Notes: generated by a model from the letters alone, not told the origin. DNA of 64,000 bases from Microbacterium sp. ProA8 (GCF_039905635.1 NZ_CP157000.1:1674001-1738000); one strand, 5' to 3'; positions 18,924 through 31,655 are shown, counted from the stretch's first letter. Program-made: numbers and translations.

Positions 18924-20333
18924 CTACGGTCGCGGAGTCGCTGCGGCGATCACGGCGCCGAGGCGCAGGATCGCCTCGACGACGGCCTCGTCGTCGATGT
19001 CGCCGAAGCCGAGGACGAGGGCGGGCGGGAGGTCGCGCCGGTGACGGGTGAACGCCGCCAGGCCGGTGACGCGGAGGGAGGCGTCCCCGGCGGCTGTGAC
19101 GACGCGATCTTCGGAAACCCCGGGCGGAAGCGGCAGGACACCGTGGAATCCGGCCACCAGGCCGGTCAGGGTCAGGCCGGGAGAGACCCGGTCGAGCGTC
19201 TGGAGGACGACTGCTCGGCGCGCGGCGTACACGCCGCGCATGGTGCGCACGTGGCGATCATGGCGCCCGGACTGGAGCAGTGCCGCGAACGCCAGCTGGT
19301 CGATCACCGGTCCGCCGCGGTCCGCCGCGACCCTCCGCACGGCCAGATCGCCGACCAGCTCGCCCGGAACCGCCATCCACGCCACCCGCACACCAGGCGC
19401 ATGCGTCTTGCTCGCCGAGCCGATCAGCACGACGCGGTCGGGTGCGAGGCCCTGGACCGCGCCGATCGGCTGACGGTCGTACCGGAACTCCGAGTCGTAG
19501 TCGTCCTCGATGATCCATCCGTCCCTCCGGCCGGCCCACTCCACCAGCTCCACGCGCCGGGAGGCCGACAGGACGACCCCGGTGGGGGACTGGTGCGCCG
19601 GAGTGACGAGCACCGCGTGGGCGCCCGCCGAGCCGAGCAGGTCGGTGCGGATGCCGTGCGCGTCCACCGGGATGGGCGCGAGCTCGATCCCGGCGACGGC
19701 GGCCGCCTCGTCGACGGCCCGGTCACCCGGGTCTTCCACGGCGAGCACACGGACCCCCCGCGCGGCGAGTGTGGGCAGGACGAGGGCGAGCCCCTGGGCG
19801 AAGCCTTGGCAGAGGACGACATGGTCGGCATCGGTCGACGCAGCGCGGATCCGACGGAGATGGCCCGCGACAGCCTCGCGCGCTGCCGGATGCCCGAGCC
19901 CGTCGCCGTAGTCAAGATCGTGCGAGCCGGCGCTGCGCGCCGCCCTCGCGTAGGCCCACGCCCAATCATCGGCGGGAAACCGGCGAAGATCCGAGATCCC
20001 GGGGCGCAGATCCGCGCCGGACGGAGCCGCCGCCCGCGGCGAGGGAGGAGCGCCGCCCGGCGGGACGGCACGCGACGAGACACGCGTGCGGCCGCCCGGG
20101 CGGGCGACGAGGTAGCCCTCGGCGCCGAGCTGCTCGTAGACACGGACGACGGTGCCGCGCGCGACTCCCAACGCTGCGGCGAGGTCACGCGTGGACGGCA
20201 GAGAGTCGCCGTCATCGAGCACGCCCCGCCGAACCGCATCCCGCAGCGCGGTCTGCAGCCGCTCGCCGGGCCGTCGGCCGGGTGGAAGCGCCAGTGCGAG
20301 CGCCAGATCGGAAGTGGTCCAACTCTGAGCCAT
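18924..20333 (-). CDS. MocR-type transcription regulator (GntR HTH + aminotransferase-like domain)
   Basis: 469 aa. The GntR winged helix (about 12-80: RLQTALRDAVRRGVL, LPSTRDLAAALGVARGTVVRVYEQL) is fused to a fold-type I aminotransferase-like domain. The PLP lysine is in GSASKTHAPGVRVAW, and IIEDDYDSEFRYD carries the cofactor Asp. MocR proteins use PLP as effector; PdxR is the best-known member. I chose ATG 20333 (MAQSW), since the six upstream residues lie in the operator region. The divergent reductase is its likely target. Confidence 0.88.
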   Translation of the reverse strand: MAQSWTTSDLALALALPPGRRPGERLQTALRDAVRRGVLDDGDSLPSTRDLAAALGVARGTVVRVYEQLGAEGYLVARPGGRTRVSSRAVPPGGAPPSPRAAAPSGADLRPGISDLRRFPADDWAWAYARAARSAGSHDLDYGDGLGHPAAREAVAGHLRRIRAASTDADHVVLCQGFAQGLALVLPTLAARGVRVLAVEDPGDRAVDEAAAVAGIELAPIPVDAHGIRTDLLGSAGAHAVLVTPAHQSPTGVVLSASRRVELVEWAGRRDGWIIEDDYDSEFRYDRQPIGAVQGLAPDRVVLIGSASKTHAPGVRVAWMAVPGELVGDLAVRRVAADRGGPVIDQLAFAALLQSGRHDRHVRTMRGVYAARRAVVLQTLDRVSPGLTLTGLVAGFHGVLPLPPGVSEDRVVTAAGDASLRVTGLAAFTRHRRDLPPALVLGFGDIDDEAVVEAILRLGAVIAAATPRP

Positions 20334-20363
20334 CACGCTGGACCATATCACTGGGCCACTTTC
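20311..20363. promoter_or_regulatory. Candidate MocR/PdxR-type operator
   Basis: GAAGTGGTCCA (20311-20321) and TGGGCCACTTTC (20352-20363) form an inverted pair, with TGGACCA (20339-20345) between. The motif resembles the AAAGTGGWTCTA-type site described for corynebacterial PdxR. It spans the divergent start regions of the MocR gene and the reductase gene. Confidence 0.55.
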
Positions 20364-20416
20364 GCCATACGCTCCTGAAAGCCGGACCGACCGGCGGTAT
20401 TCGGAAGGAACGGCTC

Positions 20417-20989
20417 ATGGGTTCGACGGTGCTGTACGTCTCGGTTTCGGTCGATGGATACGCGGCCGCGCCCGGCGACGACCTCTCGCGGATCCACCGC
20501 TGGCTCGAGGACACCGCCCCACCCGACGAGGACGACGTCGCCGTGGAGCTGATCGAGCGATTCCGCAACGCGGGCGCGGTCATCTTCGGGCGACGCACCT
20601 GGGACGCCGGCCAGGAGCCGTGGGGCGACGACGACGTGTTCTCGAGTCCGGTCTTCGTGATGACGCACGAGCAGCGGCCGCCCGAGGTGAAGAACGGGAC
20701 GGTCTTCACCTTCGTGTCCGGGGAGCCGGCGGCGGCGCTCGCGCTGGCACAGGAAGCCGCCGGAGGGGGCGAGGTGATCATCATGGGCAGCCCGAACACC
20801 GCCCAGCAGTTCCTCCGCGACAAGCTCGTCGACGAGCTGCTGCTGCACATCGTGCCCGTCCTCCTCGGGGGAGGCATCCCGCTCTTCGACGGGTTGCCGG
20901 CACCTGCCGAGCTGCGGCTGCTCTCGTCGCGTCGCGCCCGGGAGGTGACGGCCGTGAACTTCGCGGTGCTCTCGGACGCGCTCCACTGA
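20417..20989 (+). CDS. RibD C-terminal/dihydrofolate-reductase-like protein
   Basis: 190 aa with the DHFR/RibD-C reductase fold: VSVSVDGYAAAPGDDLSRIHRW, GAVIFGRRTWD (NADPH phosphate region), EVIIMGSPNTAQQFLRDKLVDEL and HIVPVLLGGGIPLFD. The family includes flavin/pteridine and unknown reductases and is frequently under MocR or AraC control. GGAAGGAA precedes ATG 20417. The physiological substrate is unknown. Confidence 0.85.
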   Translation: MGSTVLYVSVSVDGYAAAPGDDLSRIHRWLEDTAPPDEDDVAVELIERFRNAGAVIFGRRTWDAGQEPWGDDDVFSSPVFVMTHEQRPPEVKNGTVFTFVSGEPAAALALAQEAAGGGEVIIMGSPNTAQQFLRDKLVDELLLHIVPVLLGGGIPLFDGLPAPAELRLLSSRRAREVTAVNFAVLSDALH

Positions 20990-21050
20990 CCCGCATCCGC
21001 CGTCGGCGGCGACGGATGCCGCGACCCGGCGCGTCTGGTTGGCTGGTGAC

Positions 21051-22031
21051 ATGACCGACGTACTGGTGCTGGGCGGGACGGGCTGGCTGAGCGGGCGCAT
21101 CGCCGAGAGATGGGCGGATGCCGGAGCCGCCGTCACCTGCCTGGCCCGGGGTGGACGCGAAGCGCCGTACGGCACGACGCTCGTCGTCGCCGACCGAGAC
21201 CATCCCGGCGCGTACGACGCGGTCGCCGGTCGCGACTGGGATGCGGTCGTGGACATCTCGTCGAACCCCGTGCACGTCGCGGCAGCCGTGACCGCTCTGG
21301 GGGAGCGCGCCAAGCACTGGACCTACGTCTCCACCGTGTCGGTGTACGCCGCGAACGACGACCCCGGTGCCGACGAGACCGCAGAGCTGCTGGCGCCGGC
21401 CGGCCCGGACGAAGAAGACGACTACGGGCAGGCGAAGGTGCGGGCCGAGGCATCCGTCCGTGCCGCGCTCGGCTACCGCGCCGCCATCGTTCGCCCCGGC
21501 CTGATCGTGGGCCCCGGCGATCCCACCGACCGGTTCGGCTACTGGGTCGGGCGTCTCGCGCTCGCCGCAGACGGCGACGTGCTGGTGCCCGACACGACGG
21601 ACCGCGGCGCGCAGGTGATCGACGTGGACGACCTCGCCGAGTTCGTCCAGGCGATCGGCCGAGAGCGGTGGACAGGGGTGGTGAACGCCGTCGGAGACCC
21701 GATGGAGTTCGCCGAGGTGCTGAGGCTCGCCCGCGAGGTGGCCGGCCACACCGGCGCCCTGGTCACCGCATCCGACGAGTGGCTAGAGGCGCACGACGTG
21801 GCCTACTGGGCCGGCCCCCGGTCGCTTCCGCTCTGGCTTCCCGCCGGTATGCCGGGCTTCTGGACGCGATCCCACGCCGCCTTCCGCCTTCTCGGCGGTC
21901 GCCTGCGTCCGCTGCGCGCGACGCTCGAGCGCACGCTCGACGACGAGCGGTCACGTGGTCTGGACCGCGACCGTCGCGCGGGCCTCACGCGGTCCGACGA
22001 GCTCGCGCTGCTCACCGAGCTCGTCGCGTAG
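21051..22031 (+). CDS. NAD-dependent epimerase/dehydratase (atypical SDR)
   Basis: 326 aa extended SDR-like protein. The Rossmann motif is GGTGWLSG near the N-terminus. It also has WTYVSTVSVYA with the active-site Ser/Thr region, a substitution of the usual YxxxK by DDYGQAKVRAE (Tyr and Lys preserved), and IVRPGLIVGPGDPTDRF. The C-terminal half carries WAGPRSLPLWLP. Substrate unknown. Confidence 0.8.
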   Translation: MTDVLVLGGTGWLSGRIAERWADAGAAVTCLARGGREAPYGTTLVVADRDHPGAYDAVAGRDWDAVVDISSNPVHVAAAVTALGERAKHWTYVSTVSVYAANDDPGADETAELLAPAGPDEEDDYGQAKVRAEASVRAALGYRAAIVRPGLIVGPGDPTDRFGYWVGRLALAADGDVLVPDTTDRGAQVIDVDDLAEFVQAIGRERWTGVVNAVGDPMEFAEVLRLAREVAGHTGALVTASDEWLEAHDVAYWAGPRSLPLWLPAGMPGFWTRSHAAFRLLGGRLRPLRATLERTLDDERSRGLDRDRRAGLTRSDELALLTELVA

Positions 22032-22170
22032 TCTCCTCCGCCGAGATCGTGTGCGCTCGCCGAATCGACATGATCGGCGAGCCACGAGACGTGTGATCTC
22101 GACGAGAGCACATGACGTCCGGCGTCACGTTGATTTGCGGATGCCGCGGGCGGGCGGCTATCGTCGGCGC

Positions 22171-22257
22171 ATGCCTTCGGCTGCCCAGGGATTCGCGACG
22201 CTCGTTCCGAGCGTCGTTCCCGCGCGCCGACGCCGTCTGGGCGACCGCCGACTCTAG
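22171..22257 (+). CDS. Arg-rich leader peptide upstream of the arginine cluster
   Basis: 28 residues, ending [12 protein letters not shown], so six of the last ten residues are Arg, encoded CGC CGA CGC CGT and CGC CGA. TATCGT (22159-22164) lies 6 nt before the ATG, the leaderless spacing seen at many genes here. The stop at 22255-22257 is 82 nt before argC. Position and composition fit a ribosome-stalling leader peptide that senses charged tRNA-Arg. argR, usual in actinobacterial arg clusters, is missing from this one. The assignment is an inference from sequence and context. Confidence 0.65.
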   Translation: MPSAAQGFATLVPSVVPARRRRLGDRRL

Positions 22258-22316
22258 GCGACCCTGCGCACCTTCTGAGGAGGGCAGCTGCGGGCGTCGC
22301 CGTCTCCGGCCCCTGC
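22258..22316 (+). promoter_or_regulatory. Candidate attenuator structures before argC
   Basis: Alternative pairings exist. GCGAC (22258-22262) can pair with GTCGC (22296-22300). CGACGCC in the Arg-codon run (22228-22234) can pair with GGCGTCG (22293-22299). GCAG and GGGC (22284-22287, 22292-22295) can pair with GCCC and CTGC (22309-22316). The second and third are mutually exclusive. There is no T tract. Which fold is terminating cannot be decided by eye. Confidence 0.45.
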
Positions 22317-22339
22317 ACCCAGACTCTAAGGTGGAATCC

Positions 22340-23422
22340 ATGACATATTCGGTCGCCGTCTCCGGCGCATCCGGCTATGCGGGCGGCGAGATCCTGCGGA
22401 TCCTCGCCGCGCATCCCGACGTCGAGATCCGCACCGTGACCGCGCACTCCAACGCGGGACAGCCGCTCATCCAGCACCAGCCGCACCTGCGGTCGCTCGC
22501 TCACCTCACCCTCTCCGAGACGACGCCGGACGTGCTCGCGGGCCATGACATCGTCTTCCTGGCGCTGCCGCACGGACAGTCCGGGCAGTACACCGACGCG
22601 CTCGGCGACACGCCGCTCGTGATCGATGCCGGCGCCGACCACCGTCTCGAGTCGGTCGCCGACTGGGACAGCTTCTACGGCGGCGACTTCCACGACCCCT
22701 GGGTGTACGGCGTCCCGGAGCTCCCGGTCGCGGGCTCGAAGCAGCGTGACCGGCTCGTCGGCGCGACGCGCATCGCCGCCCCCGGCTGCAACGCCTCGAC
22801 GGTGAGCCTCAGCCTCGCTCCCGGCGTCGCCGCCGGCGTCATCGATCCGTCCGACATCGTGACGGTGCTGGCGGTGGGCCCCTCGGGCGCCGGCAAGAGT
22901 CTCAAGACCAACCTCCTCGCCAGCGAGGTCCTGGGCACGGCCAACCCCTACGCGGTCGGAGGGACGCACCGGCACATCCCCGAGATCCGTCAGGCGCTCG
23001 CCGCCGCGCGCCCTTCGACCGGCTCAGGGACCGAGGGGACGGATGCCGCGGACCAAGGCATCCGCATCTCGTTCACGCCCGTTCTGGTCCCGATGTCGCG
23101 GGGCATCCTCGCGACGTCCACGGCACCCATCGCGCCCGGCGCCACCGACGCCGAGATCCGCGCGGCGTGGGAGGCCGCCTACGGCGACGAGACCTTCGTG
23201 CAGCTGCTGCCCGAGGGCCAGTTCCCCCGTACGGCCGACGTGCTGGGCGCGAACACGGCGCTGCTGGGTCTCGCGATCGATCGCGCCGCGAACCGCGTGG
23301 TCGTGGTGACCGCCGTCGACAACCTCGTCAAGGGCACGGCCGGAGCGGCCGTCCAGTCCCTGAACATCGCACTGGGCCTCGCCGAAGGCACCGCGCTCAC
23401 CGTGAACGGAGTCGCCCCGTGA
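22340..23422 (+). CDS. argC: N-acetyl-gamma-glutamyl-phosphate reductase
   Basis: 360 aa. It reduces N-acetylglutamyl phosphate with NADPH to the semialdehyde. Motifs: [11 protein letters not shown] (cofactor loop), FLALPHGQS, catalytic Cys in [30 protein letters not shown] with the catalytic His. AAGGTGG precedes the ATG and TAAGGT (22327-22332) is also placed for a leaderless start. Oddity: residues about 225-237 ([13 protein letters not shown]) are encoded by a REP-like insertion (23011-23033), apparently tolerated in a surface loop. Confidence 0.96.
   Translation: MTYSVAVSGASGYAGGEILRILAAHPDVEIRTVTAHSNAGQPLIQHQPHLRSLAHLTLSETTPDVLAGHDIVFLALPHGQSGQYTDALGDTPLVIDAGADHRLESVADWDSFYGGDFHDPWVYGVPELPVAGSKQRDRLVGATRIAAPGCNASTVSLSLAPGVAAGVIDPSDIVTVLAVGPSGAGKSLKTNLLASEVLGTANPYAVGGTHRHIPEIRQALAAARPSTGSGTEGTDAADQGIRISFTPVLVPMSRGILATSTAPIAPGATDAEIRAAWEAAYGDETFVQLLPEGQFPRTADVLGANTALLGLAIDRAANRVVVVTAVDNLVKGTAGAAVQSLNIALGLAEGTALTVNGVAP
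23011..23033. repeat. REP-like CTTCGACC-GGCTCAGGGACC copy inside argC
   Basis: A 23-bp variant of the CCCTTCGACAAGCTCAGGGACC sequence also found at the scpA and scpB starts. It is translated in frame here as a Ser/Thr/Gly linker. The AGCT core makes it partly palindromic. Confidence 0.7.
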
Positions 23423-24576
23423 GCGTCACCACGCCCCAGGGATTCGCCGCAGCCGGCGTCGCCGTCGGACTCAAGTCGTCGGGCAAGCCCGACGTGGCCG
23501 TCGTCGTCAACCGCGGCCCGCTCAAGGTGGGCGCGGCCGTCTTCACGAGCAACCGCGCGAAGGCGAACCCGATCCTCTGGTCGCAGGAGGTCGTCCGTGA
23601 CGGCGTCGTGGAGGCGATCGTCCTCAACTCCGGCGGGGCGAACTGCTTCACGGGCTCGTTCGGCTTCCAGACGACGCACCAGACCGCCGAGAAGGCGGCG
23701 GAGCTGCTCGACGTGAGCGCGGGGGACATCCTGGTGTGCTCGACCGGTCTCATCGGCACGGGCGACGAGGTGTTCCGTGCGAAGGTCCTGGCCGGCACCG
23801 AGCAGGGTATCGCCGAGCTCTCCGCAGACGGCGGGGAAGCGGCATCCCTCGCAATCATGACGACCGACTCCCGTCCCAAGCGCTCCGCCGTGACGAAGGA
23901 CGGCTGGTCGATCGGCGGCATGGCGAAGGGCGCGGGGATGCTCGCGCCCGGCCTCGCGACGATGCTCGTGGTGATCACGACCGACGCGGTCCTCGACGCG
24001 GCGCAGGCCGACGCCGCGCTGCGTCGGGCCACCGGTCGCACGTTCGACCGGCTCGACTCGGACGGCTGCATGTCGACGAACGACCAGGTCACGCTCATGG
24101 TCAGCGGTGCCTCGGGCATCACCCCCGACGCCGACGCGTTCGCCGCTGCGCTCGCCGAGGTCTGCCAGGATCTCGCGAAGCAGCTGCAGGGCGATGCCGA
24201 AGGCTCGAGCCACGACATCACCATCGAGGTCGTCAACGCGGCCTCCGAGGAGGACGCCGTGGAGGTCGGCCGCTCGGTCGCCCGAAACAACCTATTCAAG
24301 GCGGCGGTCTTCGGCAACGACCCGAACTGGGGCCGCGTGCTCGCGGCGATCGGGACCACCCAGGCGGCCTTCGACCCGTATGACGTCGACGTGTGGATGA
24401 ACGGCGTGCGTGTGTGCAGCGCCGGCGGCCCCGACGCGCCCCGCGAGGCTGTCGACCTGACGCCCCGCGCCACCGACCTCGTCATCGACCTGAAGGTCGG
24501 CGTCGCGACGGCGACGATCCTGACCAACGACCTCACCCACGATTACGTTCACGAGAACAGCGCGTACTCCTCATGA
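23419..24576 (+). CDS. argJ: Glutamate N-acetyltransferase / N-acetylglutamate synthase
   Basis: 385 aa ArgJ. It transfers acetyl from N-acetylornithine to glutamate, and bifunctional forms also use acetyl-CoA. Autocleavage occurs before the nucleophilic Thr in GLA-TMLV, within [24 protein letters not shown] and [10 protein letters not shown] are family motifs. No argA or argE lies in the cluster, which fits the cyclic pathway. GTG overlaps the argC stop (GTGA). Confidence 0.96.
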   Translation: MSVTTPQGFAAAGVAVGLKSSGKPDVAVVVNRGPLKVGAAVFTSNRAKANPILWSQEVVRDGVVEAIVLNSGGANCFTGSFGFQTTHQTAEKAAELLDVSAGDILVCSTGLIGTGDEVFRAKVLAGTEQGIAELSADGGEAASLAIMTTDSRPKRSAVTKDGWSIGGMAKGAGMLAPGLATMLVVITTDAVLDAAQADAALRRATGRTFDRLDSDGCMSTNDQVTLMVSGASGITPDADAFAAALAEVCQDLAKQLQGDAEGSSHDITIEVVNAASEEDAVEVGRSVARNNLFKAAVFGNDPNWGRVLAAIGTTQAAFDPYDVDVWMNGVRVCSAGGPDAPREAVDLTPRATDLVIDLKVGVATATILTNDLTHDYVHENSAYSS

Positions 24577-24589
24577 AGAAGCAGGCCTC

Positions 24590-25485
24590 ATGACTGATCT
24601 GCAAGAGACCGATCCCGGCAAGGCCAGCGCGCGGGCCGTGACGCTCATCGAGTCGCTGCCCTGGCTCAAGCGCTTCCGCGACCAGATCGTCGTCGTGAAG
24701 TACGGCGGCAACGCGATGGTGAGCGAGGAGCTGCAGGATGCCTTCGCCGCCGACATCGCCTACCTCCGCTACGTCGGGGTGAAGCCGGTCGTCGTCCACG
24801 GCGGTGGCCCTCAGATCTCGTCGATGCTCGACCGCCTGGAGATTCCGAGCGAGTTCAAGGGCGGCTACCGCGTCACTTCCACCGAGGCGATCTCGGTGGT
24901 GCGCATGGTGCTCACCGGGCAGATCAACCCGCAGCTCGTGTCGAAGATCAATGCCCACGGCCCGGTGGCCACCGGTCTCAGCGGCGAGGATGCGGGCCTG
25001 TTCGGCGGACGCCGCCGCGGCGTCGTGATCGAGGGCGTCGAGCACGACCTCGGCCGGGTCGGGGACGTCGTCGAGGTGGATCCGCAGCCGGTGCTCGACC
25101 AGATCGCCGCCGGCCGCATCCCGGTCGTGTCGAGCATCGCGCCCGACCTCGACCACCCGGGGCACTCCTTGAACGTGAACGCGGATGCCGCGGCATCCGC
25201 GCTCGCCGTGGCGCTGGGAGCCGCGAAGCTCGTGGTGCTCACCGACGTGGCCGGGCTCTACGCCGACTGGCCCAACCGCGACTCGCTCGTGTCGCACCTG
25301 ACCTCGACCGAGCTGCGCGCGATGCTGCCCACGCTCGAGTCGGGCATGATCCCGAAGATGGCGGCGTGCCTGGAGGCCGTCGAGGGCGGCGTCGAGACCG
25401 CGGCCATCATCGACGGGCGGGTGCCGCACTCGGTGCTCGTGGAGATCTTCACCAGCAAGGGAATCGGAACAGAGGTGGTGCACGG

Positions 25486-25489
<4 letters not shown>
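24590..25489 (+). CDS. argB: Acetylglutamate kinase
   Basis: 299 aa amino-acid kinase fold. It phosphorylates N-acetylglutamate and is usually the control point of the pathway. Motifs: [47 protein letters not shown] and SGMIPKM. An N-terminal helix of about 25 residues precedes the core, the feature associated with Arg-inhibited hexameric NAGK. It lies 13 nt behind argJ and overlaps argD by 4 bp. Confidence 0.96.
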
Positions 25490-27620
<2,131 letters not shown>

Positions 27621-27640
27621 GCGCGGCGGCGCGGAAGAGC

Positions 27641-27675
27641 CCCGGTCGTTGAGCGAGCGAAGCGAGACGAAACGC
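27641..27675. repeat. REP-like GGTCGTTGAGCGAGCGAAGCG element
   Basis: Contains the nested near-palindrome GAGCGAGCGAAGCGAGACGAAACG. Its composition is unlike the flanking coding DNA. I recognise sequences of this type as dispersed repeats of microbacterial intergenic regions. It lies directly behind argF and covers the likely start of the next gene. Confidence 0.6.
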
Positions 27676-28815
27676 GCCGAGCCGCGCCACGACGGCTGGC
27701 TCGGGTCGCGCTGGGGGCGTCTCAACGGTCCGAGCCGCGTCGCCGGCGTCGATCTGGCGCGAGGGCTCGCGGTGCTCGGCATGTTCGCAGCGCACCTGCT
27801 GTGGATCAGCGGGCCCTTCGACGCGACGCAGCCCGACACCTGGATCACGGTGGTTCAGGGCCGCTCGTCGATCCTGTTCGCGACGCTCGCCGGCGTCTCG
27901 ATCGGCCTCATGACGGGCGGGCGGGTCCCGCTGCCGGCGTCCCGCATGGCGACGGCACGCGGGCGGCTCGCCGTGCGAGCGGGCCTGCTGTGGGTGCTCG
28001 GCATCCTCCTCATCGCCACCGGCGTGCCGGTGTACGTGATCCTCCCCGCGTACGCGCTGATGTTCCTGCTGGCGCTCCCGTTGACGTCCCTGCCTGCCCG
28101 CGTGCTGCTGCCGCTCGCGGGCGCGCTGGCCCTGATCATGCCGTTCGTGCAGATCGTCCTCGACGCGCCGCTGTTCTGGAGCACGCCCGTCGGCAACGCG
28201 GTGTCGGTGGGACTCGGCTGGCACTACCCGTTCACCACTTGGATCGCGTTCGTGGTGGCCGGACTCGGCGTCGCCCGCGCCGACGTGACGCGACTGCGCA
28301 CGCAGGTGTGGCTGGTCGTCGCCGGCGCATGCCTCGCCCTGGTCGGCTACGGAACGGATGCCGCCACCGGCGCCGGTCCAGAAGCCGAGACGGCGTCGTA
28401 CCTCGGGGCGCTGTGGACGGCCCGCCCCCACTCCACGGGGCTGCTCGAGGTCATCGGGTCGGGCGGCTTCGCGCTCGCGGTACTCGGGGCCTGCCTGCTG
28501 CTTTGCCGCACCGTACTCAGGTGGGTCGTGCTGCCCCTGCGCGCCGTCGGTGCGATGCCGCTGACCGCCTACACGCTGCAGCTCGTGGTGTGGGCGGCGA
28601 TCGCCGCCGCGACGCTCGACCGCGTCGGCGACCTCTCCGGCTTCCGCGCGCTGGAGCCGTTCTGGCCGCTGACGATCGGCACGATCGTGCTGTGCACCGC
28701 GTGGGCGCTTCTGGTGGGCCGCGGCCCGCTCGAGACGGCACTGGATGCCGCGTCCCGCTTCGCGGTCCCCGGTGACCGCCGACCCGTGGGTCCGGCGACG
28801 TCGCCCACACGCTGA
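27649..28815 (+). CDS. Heparan-alpha-glucosaminide acetyltransferase-like membrane protein (DUF1624/DUF418 type)
   Basis: About 388 aa with ten or more hydrophobic segments. [22 protein letters not shown] is the first-TM signature of this acyltransferase-like family. The family is thought to move acyl groups across the membrane, but the substrate here is unknown. The start is uncertain. TTG 27649 lies in a REP-like element, and ATG 27556 would overlap argF by 65 bp. Conserved sequence begins about 40 codons after the TTG. It interrupts the arginine cluster between argF and argH. Confidence 0.75.
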   Translation: MSERSETKRAEPRHDGWLGSRWGRLNGPSRVAGVDLARGLAVLGMFAAHLLWISGPFDATQPDTWITVVQGRSSILFATLAGVSIGLMTGGRVPLPASRMATARGRLAVRAGLLWVLGILLIATGVPVYVILPAYALMFLLALPLTSLPARVLLPLAGALALIMPFVQIVLDAPLFWSTPVGNAVSVGLGWHYPFTTWIAFVVAGLGVARADVTRLRTQVWLVVAGACLALVGYGTDAATGAGPEAETASYLGALWTARPHSTGLLEVIGSGGFALAVLGACLLLCRTVLRWVVLPLRAVGAMPLTAYTLQLVVWAAIAAATLDRVGDLSGFRALEPFWPLTIGTIVLCTAWALLVGRGPLETALDAASRFAVPGDRRPVGPATSPTR

Positions 28816-28880
28816 CAGAGGCCGGATGAGCCCTCGATCGCCGCTGACACGGAGCGAGTGCGCGGGGGACCGGCGGATAG

Positions 28881-30320
<1,440 letters not shown>

Positions 30321-30350
30321 ACCGCTCCAGTCAGGGCGACGCGGCGGCGA

Positions 30351-30947
30351 TCACCAGATCGCGAGGCGCACCAGCGCGGCGACGATGCATGCCCAGACCA
30401 GGCTGGCGAGCGTGCCGATGATGAATCTCTCTCGCGCTTCGGCGCTGGCCAGCTCCGAGAATCGGCCGATGCCCTTGAGCGCGACCACCACGGCGATCGC
30501 CTCGGGGAAGCCGGCGATGATCCCGAGCGCCACCGCCACGCGTTCCAGATAGCCGATCGTGGTACCTCCGCGCATCACCTCGCGTACGACGCCTTCGCCG
30601 GCGACCGCTCCGGGCAGGGACGGCGCACGGAGCAGAATGCCGCCGTTGTCGCCTTCTTCCACACGACCGTGGCTGGCGATGTCGAGCACCCGGCGGGTGA
30701 CGGGGTTGCCGCCGAGCACGGCCAGGGCGGTTCCCAGCAGGGCGATGCCGAGTCCGATGAGCAGCGGGACGTTCACCGGTGACACCGTCACGGCGAGCAG
30801 GCACAGCACCACCAGCACGCCCGCGACGATGAGCGGGATGTCGGTCGGCTTCCGCAGGCTGAGGACCACCAGCACGAGTGCTCCGCACAGGGCGACGAAC
30901 AGGAAGATCGACAGCACGGCGACAAGGAGCACGTCCGGGAAGACCAT
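30351..30947 (-). CDS. Multi-pass membrane protein, partner of SatD-like gene
   Basis: 198 aa with four or five TM segments: about 5-28, 35-56, 61-79, then a soluble loop (about 80-130), then 132-156 and 175-196. The C-terminal RFIIGTLASLVWA recurs in small membrane proteins encoded next to SatD genes. It sits 4 nt behind the SatD-like gene, so the two are co-transcribed. Function unknown. Confidence 0.75.
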   Translation of the reverse strand: MVFPDVLLVAVLSIFLFVALCGALVLVVLSLRKPTDIPLIVAGVLVVLCLLAVTVSPVNVPLLIGLGIALLGTALAVLGGNPVTRRVLDIASHGRVEEGDNGGILLRAPSLPGAVAGEGVVREVMRGGTTIGYLERVAVALGIIAGFPEAIAVVVALKGIGRFSELASAEARERFIIGTLASLVWACIVAALVRLAIW

Positions 30948-30951
30948 GGCG

Positions 30952-31551
30952 TCAGTCTGACACGGCGTCCGGATCGAGGCCGGAGAGCACGCGGATCAGG
31001 GCGGGCACGGAGGCTTCCTCCGTCCGCAGTCCGGCGGACCTGACGCGCAGGCTGACCGCGGCCTCCGAGATGCCGAGCCGCGCCGCCGCCTCGCGCTGCG
31101 TGATGCCCTCGGCAAGGAGGTCGTACACCTCCCAGCCTTCGGCGGTGCGGCGATCGCGCAGCTCGATGAGCAGGCGCACCAACGCCTCAGCATCCGCACC
31201 ACCCTCCGGCGCAGTGATCGCGACCCGTGTCGTGGCCTTCTTGGCGCGGTCCACGGCGTCGCGCGCGTTGAGGAACGCCTCGCCCCTGGCCGCGCGGACG
31301 CTGTCCGGCAGCGGGGTCTCTACGTCGCCGACGCCCACGCCGACACTCCACCGGCCGGCCCGCGTGAGGTCGAGGAGGATCGCGAGCACGGCCGCGGCGT
31401 CGGTGACCGCCACCTGCACCTCGTCGCCCGCCGTCCGCTCGGGCGCGAGCGCGGCGCCCCTGGGGGCGTGCGTCGCGACCGCCGAGAGGGCCGCGGGCAC
31501 CAGATCGGCGCTGGTGCGGCTGTCGCGCTGATCACTGGTGATCACGTACAT
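30952..31551 (-). CDS. SatD-like protein with C-terminal HTH
   Basis: 199 aa. The N-terminus YVITSDQRDSRTSADLVP and TAGDEVQVAVTDAA resemble SatD-family proteins. A C-terminal helix-turn-helix (about 145-185: GITQREAAARLGISEAAVSLRVRSAG) suggests DNA binding. I chose ATG 31551 because GGTGGAG is 3 nt upstream. An ATG 18 nt earlier lacks a site. Two palindromes upstream are plausible autoregulatory operators. SatD function is poorly known; the family name comes from a streptococcal stress/secretion locus. Confidence 0.75.
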   Translation of the reverse strand: MYVITSDQRDSRTSADLVPAALSAVATHAPRGAALAPERTAGDEVQVAVTDAAAVLAILLDLTRAGRWSVGVGVGDVETPLPDSVRAARGEAFLNARDAVDRAKKATTRVAITAPEGGADAEALVRLLIELRDRRTAEGWEVYDLLAEGITQREAAARLGISEAAVSLRVRSAGLRTEEASVPALIRVLSGLDPDAVSD

Positions 31552-31564
31552 GGCTCCACCCTTA

Positions 31565-31587
31565 TGCATCAGAACTTAATTCATGCA
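31565..31587. promoter_or_regulatory. TGCAT-N13-ATGCA inverted repeat before the SatD-like gene
   Basis: AT-rich for this genome and 14 bp upstream of the start codon, covering the probable ribosome-binding and promoter region of the minus-strand gene. Candidate autoregulatory site. Confidence 0.4.
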
Positions 31588-31617
31588 CACTTTAGTCTGT
31601 GCGCTTCAGTCAAACAA

Positions 31618-31655
31618 GGCTATGGACTGAAGTCGAACGACTTCAGTCCATAGCC
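31618..31655. repeat. 38-bp perfect palindrome between satD-like gene and tyrS
   Basis: Two identical 18-bp inverted arms (31618-31635, 31638-31655) flank AA. Arm core ACTGAAGTCG. Part of the arm, CTTCAGTC, occurs once more at 31604-31611. It is AT-richer than its surroundings and lies in a divergent gap, 67 bp before the SatD-like start and 99 bp before the tyrS -10. A dimeric regulator site or a cruciform is possible. Confidence 0.9.
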
